The notes below the pieces were generated by a model. That model was not told where the DNA came from. It saw only the letters and a list, made by a program, of their open reading frames with translations, and did no database searches. A program made the translations under genes and the position numbers. From Ignavibacteria bacterium (GTDB lineage: Bacteria; Bacteroidota; Ignavibacteria; Kapaibacteriales; UBA2268), in contig JAERMQ010000057.1 of the NCBI GenBank assembly GCA_016844745.1, positions 1 to 35,269 on the forward strand: 35,269 bases of DNA. The letters run 5' to 3'. Position 1 is the first letter of the stretch, and the number at the start of each line of letters is the position of its first letter. Shown here piece by piece: positions 25,857-33,435 of the stretch.

Positions 25857-26377
25857 ATGAGTAAATCCAAAATTTTAATTGTAAAAGGAACTGAAATAAT
25901 TTTACTAAAAGGAAAGCAAGATGATTTTATATCATTGACAGATATCGCCAAAGTAAAGAATCCGGACGAACCCAGATATGTTGTTCAAAACTGGATGAAA
26001 ACCAGATATACAGTTGATTTTTTAGGTTTCCGGGAATTACTTTACAATCCCGGTTTTAACCGTGTCGAATTCGACGCCTTTAAAAATGAAGCAGGGTCAA
26101 ATGCATTTGTTTTAACACCTCTTTATTAAATCTTGCATTATTTGGTTATACAGCTAAGGACTGGCGTGATACAAATCCGGAAAAAGAAGGCAATATCAGG
26201 GACTATGCCACTCTCGAGCAGTTGATAGTATTAACTAATTTAGAAAGTCTAAATTCAGTGTTGATAAAGCAAGGGATAAGTCCGGAAGAAAGATTGAACA
26301 TATTGAATAGGACTGCAATTGAGCAAATGAAAGTATTACTTAATCGGAATGTATCAAAGAATATAATAAAATCTTAA
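25857..26377 (+). pseudogene. KilA-N domain protein with internal deletion
   Basis: The 5' part (25857-26129, 90 codons) encodes the start of a KilA-N DNA-binding protein: DFISLTDIAKVKNPDEPRYV then VVQNWMKTRYTVDFLG and the segment ending SNAFVLTP. At about 26115-26122 the text jumps into another frame, which reads LLNLALFGYTAKDWRD, then NIRDYATLEQLIVLTNLESL and RTAIEQMKVLL, the C-terminus of the same family. The middle, about 120 codons in typical relatives (from memory), is missing, so the gene was broken by a deletion that also shifted the frame. The ATG is directly adjacent to the restriction enzyme's stop codon, so the two formed one operon. A shortened 90-residue product could still be made. 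Confidence 0.8.
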
Positions 26378-26390
26378 ATCAGGCATTTAA

Positions 26391-26525
26391 TATAAGCAGG
26401 AAAGAATAATAGAAGGCAAGAAGCAAAACCAAGACACCGGCGACTTAGAAAGGCAAATAGATTTAATGGTTTATAAGCTGTATGATTTGACCGATGAAGA
26501 AATAAAAATCGTAGAAGGGAATTGA
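26391..26525 (+). pseudogene. Duplicate C-terminal fragment of a type IIG enzyme
   Basis: A frame without a start reads KKQNQDTGDLERQIDLMVYK, then LYDLTDEEIKIVEGN and a stop. It matches the end of the enzyme at 21951-25856 (KQRNQDTTNFEKQIDSLVYK, LYDLTEEDIKIID) but is not identical. It is therefore the leftover tail of a second, diverged enzyme gene rather than a fresh duplication. Confidence 0.8.
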
Positions 26526-26572
26526 AATGAGTGAAGTAGAAAATAATAATTTCCAAAAAGGAGAACAAAAAA

Positions 26573-26740
26573 TTGTATCCGAATAATCCTGACGGCAGCA
26601 TTGCAAATTTTATAATTTATCCCTTAGATTCCGGTTGGGAACTGTATCTTCACGAGGACATGTTCAAATATGGAAAAGTATTAGAAAGATGTCTTGCCGT
26701 AACCGAAACAATGGAGCATGCTCCATTGTTTGAAAAATAA
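26573..26740 (+). pseudogene. 5' part of a small unrecognised gene split at a palindrome
   Basis: From a TTG at 26573, preceded by AGGAG with suitable spacing, the frame reads LYPNNPDGSIANFIIYPLDS, GWELYLHEDMF and KVLERCLAV. It then runs into the 26-bp palindrome at 26706-26731 and stops at 26738-26740. A 19-codon frame from ATG 26527 also leads into this region. The product is unknown. I read this as the front half of one gene with 26718-26951. Confidence 0.5.
26706..26731. repeat. 26-bp perfect palindrome inside a split gene
   Basis: The element, centred on GGAGCATGCTCC, is the same as the palindrome at 14433-14456 with one more base pair at each end. It lies exactly where the reading frame of the split small gene changes. 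Confidence 0.88.
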
Positions 26741-26951
26741 GATTGATGGATTAAGAGGCAATGTTCTTCTCATCAGTTTAAATGACAATGAAAAAATACC
26801 TAAATATTTTTGGATTATTGAACAACCCGACGGCTGTTTTGCTCTTTTTGAGGATTTTGGACCACTTGGTCGTGAGCTTCTTGATGAGGATACTGATATT
26901 GACGACTTAATCTCAAGGCATCCGGAAAATAATATTATCATAAGTTATTAA
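26718..26951 (+). CDS. 3' part of the split small gene, unrecognised
   Basis: This is a 77-codon frame. The ATG and first codons come from the palindrome itself (MLHCL). The remainder, GLRGNVLLISLNDNEKIPKY, then FWIIEQPDGCFALFEDFGPL and DIDDLISRHPENNIIISY, looks like a genuine acidic protein of unknown family. Joining it to the frame that ends at 26740 needs removal of 28 bp (or another length leaving remainder 1 on division by 3). That suits an insertion of the palindrome plus two bases. It could be expressed by itself from this ATG. Confidence 0.5.
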   Translation: MLHCLKNKIDGLRGNVLLISLNDNEKIPKYFWIIEQPDGCFALFEDFGPLGRELLDEDTDIDDLISRHPENNIIISY

Positions 26952-27070
26952 ATTTAAATTCCTTCCCAAACCTTTTCCAAATCATTTTCTTGCCATTAAA
27001 TTTCTCTGTAGTTATATTTGCAAAGTTTCGTTCTTTGAAGGATTGGAGCAGTATATAAAGTTTAAACAGA

Positions 27071-27103
27071 AAACATCCAATGTTTGCCAAACATTGGATG
27101 TTT
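27071..27103. repeat. 33-bp palindromic element (AAACATCC type), GCC orientation
   Basis: Arms AAACATCCAATGTTT and AAACATTGGATGTTT pair perfectly around GCC. The same element occurs in reverse at 27637-27669. Confidence 0.92.
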
Positions 27104-27190
27104 GAATCTTAAAAAAGTGTAAAAACCGTACTCAATCGTACCCATTTGGACACATAAACAATTAACAATGGTCAATGGTCAATGAAGAGA

Positions 27191-27214
27191 GGTAGAATAG
27201 ACATCCTTGTCTAT
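27191..27214. repeat. GGTAGAATAGACATCCTTGT repeat, copy 1
   Basis: The direct repeat includes a 7-bp inverted repeat ATAGACA/TGTCTAT around TCCT (27197-27214). The second copy is at 27343-27364. Confidence 0.75.
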
Positions 27215-27296
27215 ACACCGGTTCGAAAAATAATTTAAAAAAAACGATAGAAAAGTGTAGAAAAAAGGTGAAAATGGGAGAAATTTGAAATTGAAA

Positions 27297-27329
27297 AGAT
27301 GTCCAACATCTGCCAGATGTTGGACATCT
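27297..27329. repeat. 33-bp palindromic element (AGATGTCC type)
   Basis: Arms AGATGTCCAACATCT and AGATGTTGGACATCT pair perfectly around GCC. An identical copy is inside a coding region at 33336-33368. Confidence 0.92.
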
Positions 27330-27342
27330 ACTTGAAATTAAT

Positions 27343-27364
27343 GGTAGAATAGACATCCTTGTCT
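27343..27364. repeat. GGTAGAATAGACATCCTTGT repeat, copy 2
   Basis: Same 20-base word as at 27191, with the AGACA/TGTCT hairpin around TCCT at 27351-27364. Confidence 0.75.
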
Positions 27365-27432
27365 GTTCTGTACATTAAAAAAACACGAAATTCCATAGGC
27401 AATCATTGTCAGGAATAGTCAAAAAAAAAAAT

Positions 27433-27464
27433 ACTTTCAGAAAGTTTCCCTACTTTCGGAAAGT
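27433..27464. repeat. ACTTTCC palindromic element, copy 3
   Basis: ACTTTCAGAAAGT, TTCCCT, ACTTTCGGAAAGT. It has one mismatch between the arms (CAG against CGG). Confidence 0.85.
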
Positions 27465-27636
27465 TGCTCACGAATAAAAACACGAAATTCCATAGTAAAA
27501 AGTAGTAAAAATTGTCTTAACTCGGATTAACCTGATTAAATGATGAACCTGATTTTTTATTGACAATTAACAATTGACAATTAACAATTAAATTGAAATT
27601 CCATAGTAAAAAATAGTAAAATATAGTAAAAAAGAA

Positions 27637-27669
27637 AAACATCCAATGTTTGGCAAACATTGGATGTTT
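27637..27669. repeat. 33-bp palindromic element (AAACATCC type), GGC orientation
   Basis: Exact reverse complement of the copy at 27071-27103: identical arms and GGC in the centre. It ends 16 bp before the stop codon of the cpgS-like gene at 27685, so it could also end that transcript. Confidence 0.92.
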
Positions 27670-27684
27670 AATTCTAAAGAAATA

Positions 27685-29007
27685 TTAAAGCCCTAATGCC
27701 TGGCTCAGCAATGTCTTCAGATTCGGTTTGCTGATTTCAGCCAACTCATAATATACGCGGGTATTGGGTTTGTCGATTTTAATGAACCGCGCCAAATTAA
27801 TCGGTGTGCCGATAACGACAGAATCACACTCGGTTCGTGCGATGGTCTCCTCCAAATCCTTCATCTGCTGCTCGCCGTAACCCATTGCAGGCAGGAGTGA
27901 GCCGATATAAGGATACTTAACGAATGTCTCTGAAATCTTGCCGACTGTGAACGGACGCGGGTCAACCAATTCCGATGCGCCAAAACGACGCGCTGCAACA
28001 GTTCCTGCACCGATTTCCATTTCGCCGTGAGTCAGTGTGGGACCATCTTCTATGACCAATACTCTCTTGCCTCGAATAACCTCAGGATTATCGACTGATA
28101 ATGCCGATGCAGCCAAAATAACCTTCGCTTTGGGATTGTAGTTACGGATATTATCGAGAACCATTTCCACGTCTTCGGGATATGCTGAATCTACCTTATT
28201 GACGACGATTATATCTGCCATTCGCAAATTGACTTCACCGGGATAATAACCGATTTCATGTCCGGGGCGCAATGGGTCAACTACTACGATTGATACATCC
28301 GGTTTATAGAAGGGCATATCGTTATTGCCGCCATCCCAAACGACGATGTCGGCTTCTGTTTCCGCCTGGCGAAGGATTGCTTCATAATCCACACCGGAAT
28401 AAATGACGTTGCCCTTTTCGATATGCGGCTCGTACTCTTCCATTTCCTCGATTGTGCAATCGTGGAATTTAAGGTCGGCGATAGTAGCGAATCGCTGAAC
28501 TTTTTGCTTCTCCAAATCGCCGTAGGGCATTGGGTGGCGCACCGAAACAACTTTCTTACCCATTTCGTTCAGGATGCGAACGACTTCGCGGGTTGTCTGG
28601 CTTTTGCCGCAGCCTGTCCGAACAGCGGTAACAGATACGATTGGTTTGGTTGATTTAATCATAGTAGGATAGGAGCCAAGCATCGAAAATTTAGCTCCGG
28701 TCACCAATACACGGGAGGCGATGTGCATTACCATATCATAAGGCAAATCGCTATAAGACAGAACACATTCTGTAACACCGAAGTGCTCGATTAATGATTC
28801 CAATTCATCTTCGGGGAAAATCGGAATACCATTTGGATAATTAGTACCTGCAAGGGCTGCAGGGTATTTTCTGCCGGCTATATCCGGAATCTGTGCAGCA
28901 GTGAAGGCTACGATTTCATTATTGGAACAATTACGGTAGTAAGTATTGAAATTATGGAAATCACGACCGGCTGCGCCGATTATGATGACTTTCTTTTTAT
29001 CTGACAT
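27685..29007 (-). CDS. Cyclic 2,3-diphosphoglycerate synthetase-like GTPase/ATPase
   Basis: The 440-residue cytoplasmic protein has an N-terminal Rossmann-like part (KVIIIGAAGRDFHNFNTYYR). A P-loop NTPase part follows, with SVTAVRTGCGKSQTTREVV at about residue 125 and IIVVNKVDSAYPED, a GTPase-style NKxD. The overall text matches the family of archaeal cyclic 2,3-diphosphoglycerate synthetase (cpgS), which makes a thermoprotectant from 2,3-diphosphoglycerate. Bacterial members are common and mostly uncharacterised, so I give no gene symbol. The P-loop departs from the strict consensus at its first residue. Its GC content is clearly above that of the neighbours. Confidence 0.75.
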   Translation of the reverse strand: MSDKKKVIIIGAAGRDFHNFNTYYRNCSNNEIVAFTAAQIPDIAGRKYPAALAGTNYPNGIPIFPEDELESLIEHFGVTECVLSYSDLPYDMVMHIASRVLVTGAKFSMLGSYPTMIKSTKPIVSVTAVRTGCGKSQTTREVVRILNEMGKKVVSVRHPMPYGDLEKQKVQRFATIADLKFHDCTIEEMEEYEPHIEKGNVIYSGVDYEAILRQAETEADIVVWDGGNNDMPFYKPDVSIVVVDPLRPGHEIGYYPGEVNLRMADIIVVNKVDSAYPEDVEMVLDNIRNYNPKAKVILAASALSVDNPEVIRGKRVLVIEDGPTLTHGEMEIGAGTVAARRFGASELVDPRPFTVGKISETFVKYPYIGSLLPAMGYGEQQMKDLEETIARTECDSVVIGTPINLARFIKIDKPNTRVYYELAEISKPNLKTLLSQALGL

Positions 29008-29061
29008 ATAACACCTAAGTAATAAATAAAATATCTTTTGAATTTAGAAATTGTCTGTAAC

Positions 29062-29141
29062 TGGGGTTCGGGTTTTGGGGTTCGGGGGTCAGGGGACGGA
29101 TATTTCAAAATCCCAGACCCCAGATCCCAGACCCCAGACCC
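29062..29141. repeat. G-rich/C-rich inverted repeat with 14-bp tandem
   Basis: GGGGTTCGGGTTTTGGGGTT at 29063 onward is loosely complementary to the C-rich run at 29111-29141. In the latter, ATCCCAGACCCCAG occurs twice in tandem (29110-29123, 29124-29137). The G-rich strand has four G-runs and could form a G-quadruplex; this is a possibility only. Confidence 0.65.
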
Positions 29142-29410
29142 TAAAATTTAAGGACTTAATACCAGACCGGTATAAGGCTGATAAAACAAATACGAATAAT
29201 CGAACCAAAATGCGATTTGGTCAGGATTTTAGCAGCATCGAAGCTGTATGCGTTATAGTGATGCATTTTAGCCATAATTCGTAACGTTTATTCCAATCAC
29301 AAAATTAAGCATTTTCGGGTAATTAAAGCAAATCGATTGGAATAACGTGTTCCTGTGTTGTTTAAACAGGATTCGCATGTAAGACAATTTCTATAATCAA
29401 TTTATACTTA

Positions 29411-29506
29411 GAGAAATCCCCCCTACCCCCGGTTATAGAAGTAGAACATTGAAATAGAAGTAGAAATAAATCCTCCTTTGAAAAAGGGAGGTAGGAGGGA
29501 TTTCTC
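29411..29506. repeat. Long inverted repeat related to 10442-10515
   Basis: GAGAAATCCCCCCTACCCCC (29411-29430) pairs with the segment ending GGAGGGATTTCTC at 29506, with few mismatches. TCCTCCTTTGAAAAAGGGAG lies inside the right part. The CCTTTGAAAAAGG core is shared with the element upstream of lptB. Confidence 0.78.
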
Positions 29507-29579
29507 ATGAATTTGTCATTACTTATTTTTATTAATTCAATTATTTTTGAGTTCAAAATTAAAGTTATTAGAACCACCC

Positions 29580-31682
29580 TTATAGATTTTCAATATAACT
29601 TGGCAAAGTAAAATAAAAAGTGCTTCCCTGATTAATCCCGCTTTCAACCCAAATATTGCCGCCGTGACGTTCAACAAATTCTTTACACAGCACAAGCCCG
29701 AGCCCGCTCCCCTTTTCGTTATTTGTTCCCAGGGTCGTATTATGCTTATCAATCTTGAATATTTCATCCAATCTGCTTTTTTCCATGCCAATCCCATTAT
29801 CCGAAATTGAAACTGTAACGAAACTCCGGGAAGTTGATTGGAGTTCACCGGCAGGCTCAGTCTTCACATTCACCTCCGATATGCTACACTCCATAATAAC
29901 CTTACTTGAGGGGTGGGAAAATTTTATTGCGTTATCGATAAGATTCCTAAAAATTGTCATTAACATATTCCAGTCCGAATATACGAGGCATCCGTGTTGT
30001 ATCTTTGTTTGAATTTCGATTGACTTGTTATCAGCGTTTTTTTTATGATAATGAATGCTAGCATCGGCAAATTCCTTCAAATCTATTATTTCCCGGTTGA
30101 ATGAAAGATTTCCGGTTTGAGACTTAGCCCATAATAACAACTCCTCGAGAAGATTGTAAACGGAGTTTGAAGTATTATACAGGTCTTTGGAAATGTCAGA
30201 AAGCTCGGAATCAGGTTCAGATTCAATTTTATTTACCATCATTTTGGAAAAGCTTATAAGAGCAGATATTGGCGAGCGGAGGTCATGAGCTATAATGGAA
30301 AAGAATCTGTCTTTTGTAGCATTAGATTGTTCCAATTCCCGGTTGGTTTTTATCAAGGCACAATTCAAAGCGTCCAATTCGAGATTTTGTTTCTCGATAA
30401 TTTTTTTATTTGAAGTCAAAAGTTGGTTGGATGCTGCGATTGTCCTGTTTTTAAGAACATAACCAATTGTTATAATAACAATTATTATCAATATCAACAA
30501 AAATATTAGCAAAAGTAAATTTTGAGCGCCGGCTTTATCCTGTAAAATTTCTATATCCCTGTTTTTTTTAGTGAGTTCATATTTTGCATTTAATTCGGCT
30601 ATTGTTTTTTCGGATTTTTCGTTTGATAAGCTATCCTGAATCTGATGGTGTAGATTCATATAATAATGAGCTTTTTCGAAGTTATTTAATTTAGCATAAA
30701 CGTTGGAATATAAATTGTAAATATTAGCCAGTAATGGTTTGGCTTTCGTAGATATAACCAGGGCTTCTGCCCTGTTCAATTGCCCAATAGATTGAGAATA
30801 TTGATTTATTTTAAAATAAACTTCAGCCAATGCCATGGACGTTAATGCTATCCCAAGTTTGTTATTCATACTTTCTTTGATTTGTAAAGATTTCTCGAAG
30901 TAATTGATTGACTTTTTGTAATCATTCAGGTTATAATAAATTGCTCCCATTGTATGATAATCCACACCCAGACCAATTGTATTTCCTAATTTCGAATTGA
31001 TTTGATATGCTTTGTTGGCATAATCCAAAGCTTTATCATTCTCGTTCAAATCTATATAAATTCCGGCAAGGTTTATATAATTAGCAGGTAGCTCGGAAAT
31101 TTTATTATTTTTATTAAGTAAATCTATTGCTTTATTGTAGTATTCGATTGCTTTCTGAATTTTTCCTGTGGTATTATATAGCAGTCCGAGGCTGGTATAA
31201 CAATTACTCAATATTTTATCATATTTTATTGAATCGCAGATATTTATTGCTTTGATAATATATTCGATAGACTTGCTATAATCTCCCAACCGATGCAAGT
31301 GAAGTCCTAAATTCAAATAACAATTTGCGATAAAGGTACTGTCACCCATCCGGTTTGCATTATCAAGAGCAGAAGAAGAAAATTCCATAGCTTTGGTCAT
31401 ATCCCCAAGTTTGGCATAAGAAATTCCCAATTTTATTTGGGAGGATATAATTCCCCTTGAATATTTCAACCTTTCCGAAATTTGAATTGCATTTTGAGAA
31501 TATTTTATTGCCTGGTTTGGGTCTATTTTATTATATTTCTCTGCTATTTCCAATAAGAGATTAATTTTAGTTGTATCTTCCTTTGATTTTTGTAGAAGGT
31601 TTAACAAAGAATCAGGTTGTGAAGCGCCAAACGCTTTGAGTTGTAAAACTAATAAAACTATCGGAATTATCCTCAATCTCAT
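29580..31682 (-). CDS. TPR-containing sensor histidine kinase
   Basis: The 700-residue protein has a signal peptide (IIPIVLLVLQLKAFGAS). About seven tetratricopeptide repeats form its periplasmic half (for example IEYYNKAIDLLNKNNKIS, ALDYANKAYQINSKLGNT, SINYFEKSLQIKESMNNK). A membrane helix (LLLLIFLLILIIIVIITIGY, near residue 400) and a coiled coil follow. Then come HisKA with the acceptor His in FFSIIAHDLRSPISALISFS and a HATPase domain (RNLIDNAIKFSHP, ISDNGIGME, GSGLGLVLCKEFVERHGG). The TPR part probably senses a protein or peptide ligand in the periplasm. No response regulator is adjacent. This architecture is frequent in Bacteroidota. Confidence 0.92.
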   Translation of the reverse strand: MRLRIIPIVLLVLQLKAFGASQPDSLLNLLQKSKEDTTKINLLLEIAEKYNKIDPNQAIKYSQNAIQISERLKYSRGIISSQIKLGISYAKLGDMTKAMEFSSSALDNANRMGDSTFIANCYLNLGLHLHRLGDYSKSIEYIIKAINICDSIKYDKILSNCYTSLGLLYNTTGKIQKAIEYYNKAIDLLNKNNKISELPANYINLAGIYIDLNENDKALDYANKAYQINSKLGNTIGLGVDYHTMGAIYYNLNDYKKSINYFEKSLQIKESMNNKLGIALTSMALAEVYFKINQYSQSIGQLNRAEALVISTKAKPLLANIYNLYSNVYAKLNNFEKAHYYMNLHHQIQDSLSNEKSEKTIAELNAKYELTKKNRDIEILQDKAGAQNLLLLIFLLILIIIVIITIGYVLKNRTIAASNQLLTSNKKIIEKQNLELDALNCALIKTNRELEQSNATKDRFFSIIAHDLRSPISALISFSKMMVNKIESEPDSELSDISKDLYNTSNSVYNLLEELLLWAKSQTGNLSFNREIIDLKEFADASIHYHKKNADNKSIEIQTKIQHGCLVYSDWNMLMTIFRNLIDNAIKFSHPSSKVIMECSISEVNVKTEPAGELQSTSRSFVTVSISDNGIGMEKSRLDEIFKIDKHNTTLGTNNEKGSGLGLVLCKEFVERHGGNIWVESGINQGSTFYFTLPSYIENL

Positions 31683-31772
31683 ATTTATCCTTGGAAAACC
31701 AATACAAATTAAGGAAATTTTTGTTAAAATGAAAATTAATTTTGCTTTTCTGAAATTATTTAATTAAGTTAA

Positions 31773-32042
31773 TATGTTCTGTTTCCGCCGGCAGATTTAT
31801 CGAGCGAAGTAATAGGAGCGGCGCTATTTCGCCTGAAGTGGAATCGTGCCGGCAATCCGCAGGGAGTTATTTTCATCATAGAAACGGGAGCGCAGCCCGC
31901 CGGACCCTGGCAAATGGTTGGCACAACGACAAAAACCGTCTTTGATTTGAGCAATCCGAATCCGGCAGGACCGACATTTGCACAAGTCAAGGCGCAAAAA
32001 GGCGATTTAATAAGTCCGCCGAGCAATGTCATAGTGATTTAA
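31773..32042 (+). pseudogene. C-terminal stump of a GC-rich secreted or structural protein
   Basis: A 90-codon frame with no start codon reads VLFPPADLSSEVIGAALFRL then KWNRAGNPQGVIFIIETGAQ and PNPAGPTFAQVKAQKGDLIS before stopping at 32042. Its GC content is much higher than that of both flanks. The pattern (WNRAGNPQGVIF) looks like a fibronectin type III-like strand pair at the end of a longer protein, but I cannot name the family. The body of the gene is missing. Confidence 0.6.
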
Positions 32043-32050
32043 AGAGCAAT

Positions 32051-32082
32051 ACTTTCCGAAAGTTTCCCTACTTTCGGAAAGT
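32051..32082. repeat. ACTTTCC palindromic element, copy 4
   Basis: ACTTTCCGAAAGT, TTCCCT, ACTTTCGGAAAGT, with perfect arms. It lies nine bases after the stump's stop codon and 38 bp before the start of the WD40 pseudogene. Confidence 0.9.
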
Positions 32083-32120
32083 TTAATTTTCAATTTTAAA
32101 AATATTCAAAGGAGTCAGCC

Positions 32121-33401
32121 ATGAAACGCTCTTTTTCAATAATTCTATTAGCAGTAATTTTTTCTTTTTGCTTAAAATCAAATCTTTCAGCTCAAGATGA
32201 ATCAATAAAAACACTATATGGGCATAAAAATTGGGTGAGAACTGTTACATTTAGTCCTGATGAGAGAATTCTTGCAAGTGCCAGCGCAGATTGAACTATA
32301 AAACTTTGGGATACTCAAACTTGGGAATTAATTAGAATTCTACAAAAAGATAGTATTTATATCTATGGAATAGCTTTTAGTCCAGATGGAGTAAATATAA
32401 TAAGTTGTCATTTGGATGATACTCTTCGTTTATGGGAAGTTAGTTCAGGAATATTATTAAAGTCATTTGTTTCAAATAATTTTTCAAATTATTCCGTTGC
32501 ATATAGTTCTGATGGGAGTAAAATTGTAAGTGCCGGTTACAATTATAAGATTGATGTATTTGACATTAAAATAGGAAATCCTATAAAAACGTTATTAGGT
32601 CATTCTGATGCTGTTTATTCTATTACTTTTAATAAAGATGGAAATAAAATAATTAGTGGAAGTTTTGATAATACAGTTAAAATTTGGGATGTTAATTCCG
32701 GAGAACTTATAAAAACAATTTTTGGACATATAGATTGGATTGGTTCGGTAAAAATTACCCCTGATGGATTTAATATAGTAAGTGGATCTGGTGACAGAAC
32801 CATAAAATTATGGGAGATGAATACAGGAAGACTTATTAATACTTTTATTGGTCATACTGACGGTATTCTAACTGTTGCTATAAGTTTTGATGGAAATAAA
32901 ATTATTAGTGGAAGTATGGATAGCACCATTAAATTATGGGATTTGAATTCAGGAAATTTAATAAAAACTTTAAAAGGTCATAATTGGGCTGTTAATTCAG
33001 TAACTATAAGTACTGATGCAAGGATTATTGTTAGCGGTGATATTAGTGGAATTATAAAAATTTGGAAAGGACCTGGATTATCATCCGTCGAAGATAATAG
33101 TAATAATACCAGCACTACCGAAATACTCAATATCTCTCCAAATCCATCAAGCGGGCAATCGGAAATACAATTTTCACTTGCCAGCCCATCCATTGTAAAT
33201 CTAAGCATAACAAATTCCCTTGGCATCGAAGTAGCCAGCGTAATTGCTCATGTCTATTATGAGCAAGGCAAAAGCAAAGAAACCTTCGATGCAGGGAATT
33301 TTTCGCCGGGTGTGTATTTCTGCACCCTCCGTTTAAGATGTCCAACATCTGCCAGATGTTGGACATCTTCGAGAACGGTAAAGTTTGTAGTAGTGAGGTA
33401 A
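32121..33401 (+). pseudogene. WD40/T9SS secreted protein gene with one stop codon and a palindrome insert
   Basis: From the ATG at 32121 (ribosome binding site AAGGAG) the frame gives a signal peptide (SFCLKSNLSAQDESIKTL, as in the gene at 3571) and the first WD40 repeat. It then hits TGA at 32292-32294 within SAD-stop-TIKLW. Relatives have Arg or Lys here, so CGA or AGA to TGA is the likely change. After it the frame is open to 33401: six further repeats (GSFDNTVKIWDVNSGELIKT, GSMDSTIKLWDLNSGNLIKT) and a T9SS sorting domain. Between CTLRL and SRTVKF the 33-bp palindrome at 33336-33368 adds about 11 residues (RCPTSARCWTS). A shorter product could start within the frame, for example at 32412, but it would lack the signal peptide. 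Confidence 0.85.
33336..33368. repeat. 33-bp palindromic element (AGATGTCC type) inside a coding region
   Basis: Identical to 27297-27329; here the pairing extends one base further on each side (33335-33369). It is read in frame as RCPTSARCWTS within the sorting domain of the WD40 protein. Confidence 0.92.
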
Positions 33402-33435
33402 GGTGGAATTTTTAAGATAATCACAATTTATTTAG

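Larger units (their letters stand above)
26952..27684. other. 733-bp gene-free stretch packed with palindromes and direct repeats
   Basis: I see no gene. The stretch contains three 33-bp elements (27071, 27297, 27637), an ACTTTCC element (27433) and two copies of GGTAGAATAGACATCCTTGT (27191, 27343). It also has three copies of GAAATTCCATAG (27388, 27485, 27595), GGTCAATGGTCAAT and ACAATTAACAATT runs, and a CGGATTAACCTGATT word near 27517. It lies between an accessory block on the left and a core gene on the right and appears to be a repeat accumulation site. Confidence 0.85.
29008..29579. other. 572-bp gene-free stretch with repeats
   Basis: No gene is seen. From left to right it holds a G-rich run (29062-29095), a C-rich run with a 14-bp tandem duplication (29110-29137) and ordinary AT-rich sequence to about 29400. 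A long inverted repeat follows (29411-29506), then AT-rich sequence. The promoter of the minus-strand cpgS-like gene should be within the first 100-200 bp. Confidence 0.7.

Noticed and set aside
26718..26740. Programmed frameshifting to join the two halves of the small gene
   Set aside because: The overlap is inside a palindrome that is also found between genes, and there is no slippery heptamer at the junction. An insertion explains it better.
27162..27356. 64-codon minus-strand frame across the palindromes
   Set aside because: It is made of the stop-free 33-bp element and direct repeats; no start signal or family resemblance.
29051..29284. 77-codon frame in the gap after the cpgS-like gene
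   Set aside because: Its first third is translated G-rich/C-rich repeat, and the rest has no pattern.
31769..32032. Minus-strand frame opposite the GC-rich stump
   Set aside because: The plus-strand frame has the more protein-like text and ends naturally; the reverse frame is a shadow.
32292..32294. TGA read as an amino acid (recoding)
   Set aside because: Relatives have Arg or Lys here, not Trp or Sec. Other genes in the window use TGA as stop (for example 26523), and no recoding structure is seen. A nonsense mutation is simpler.
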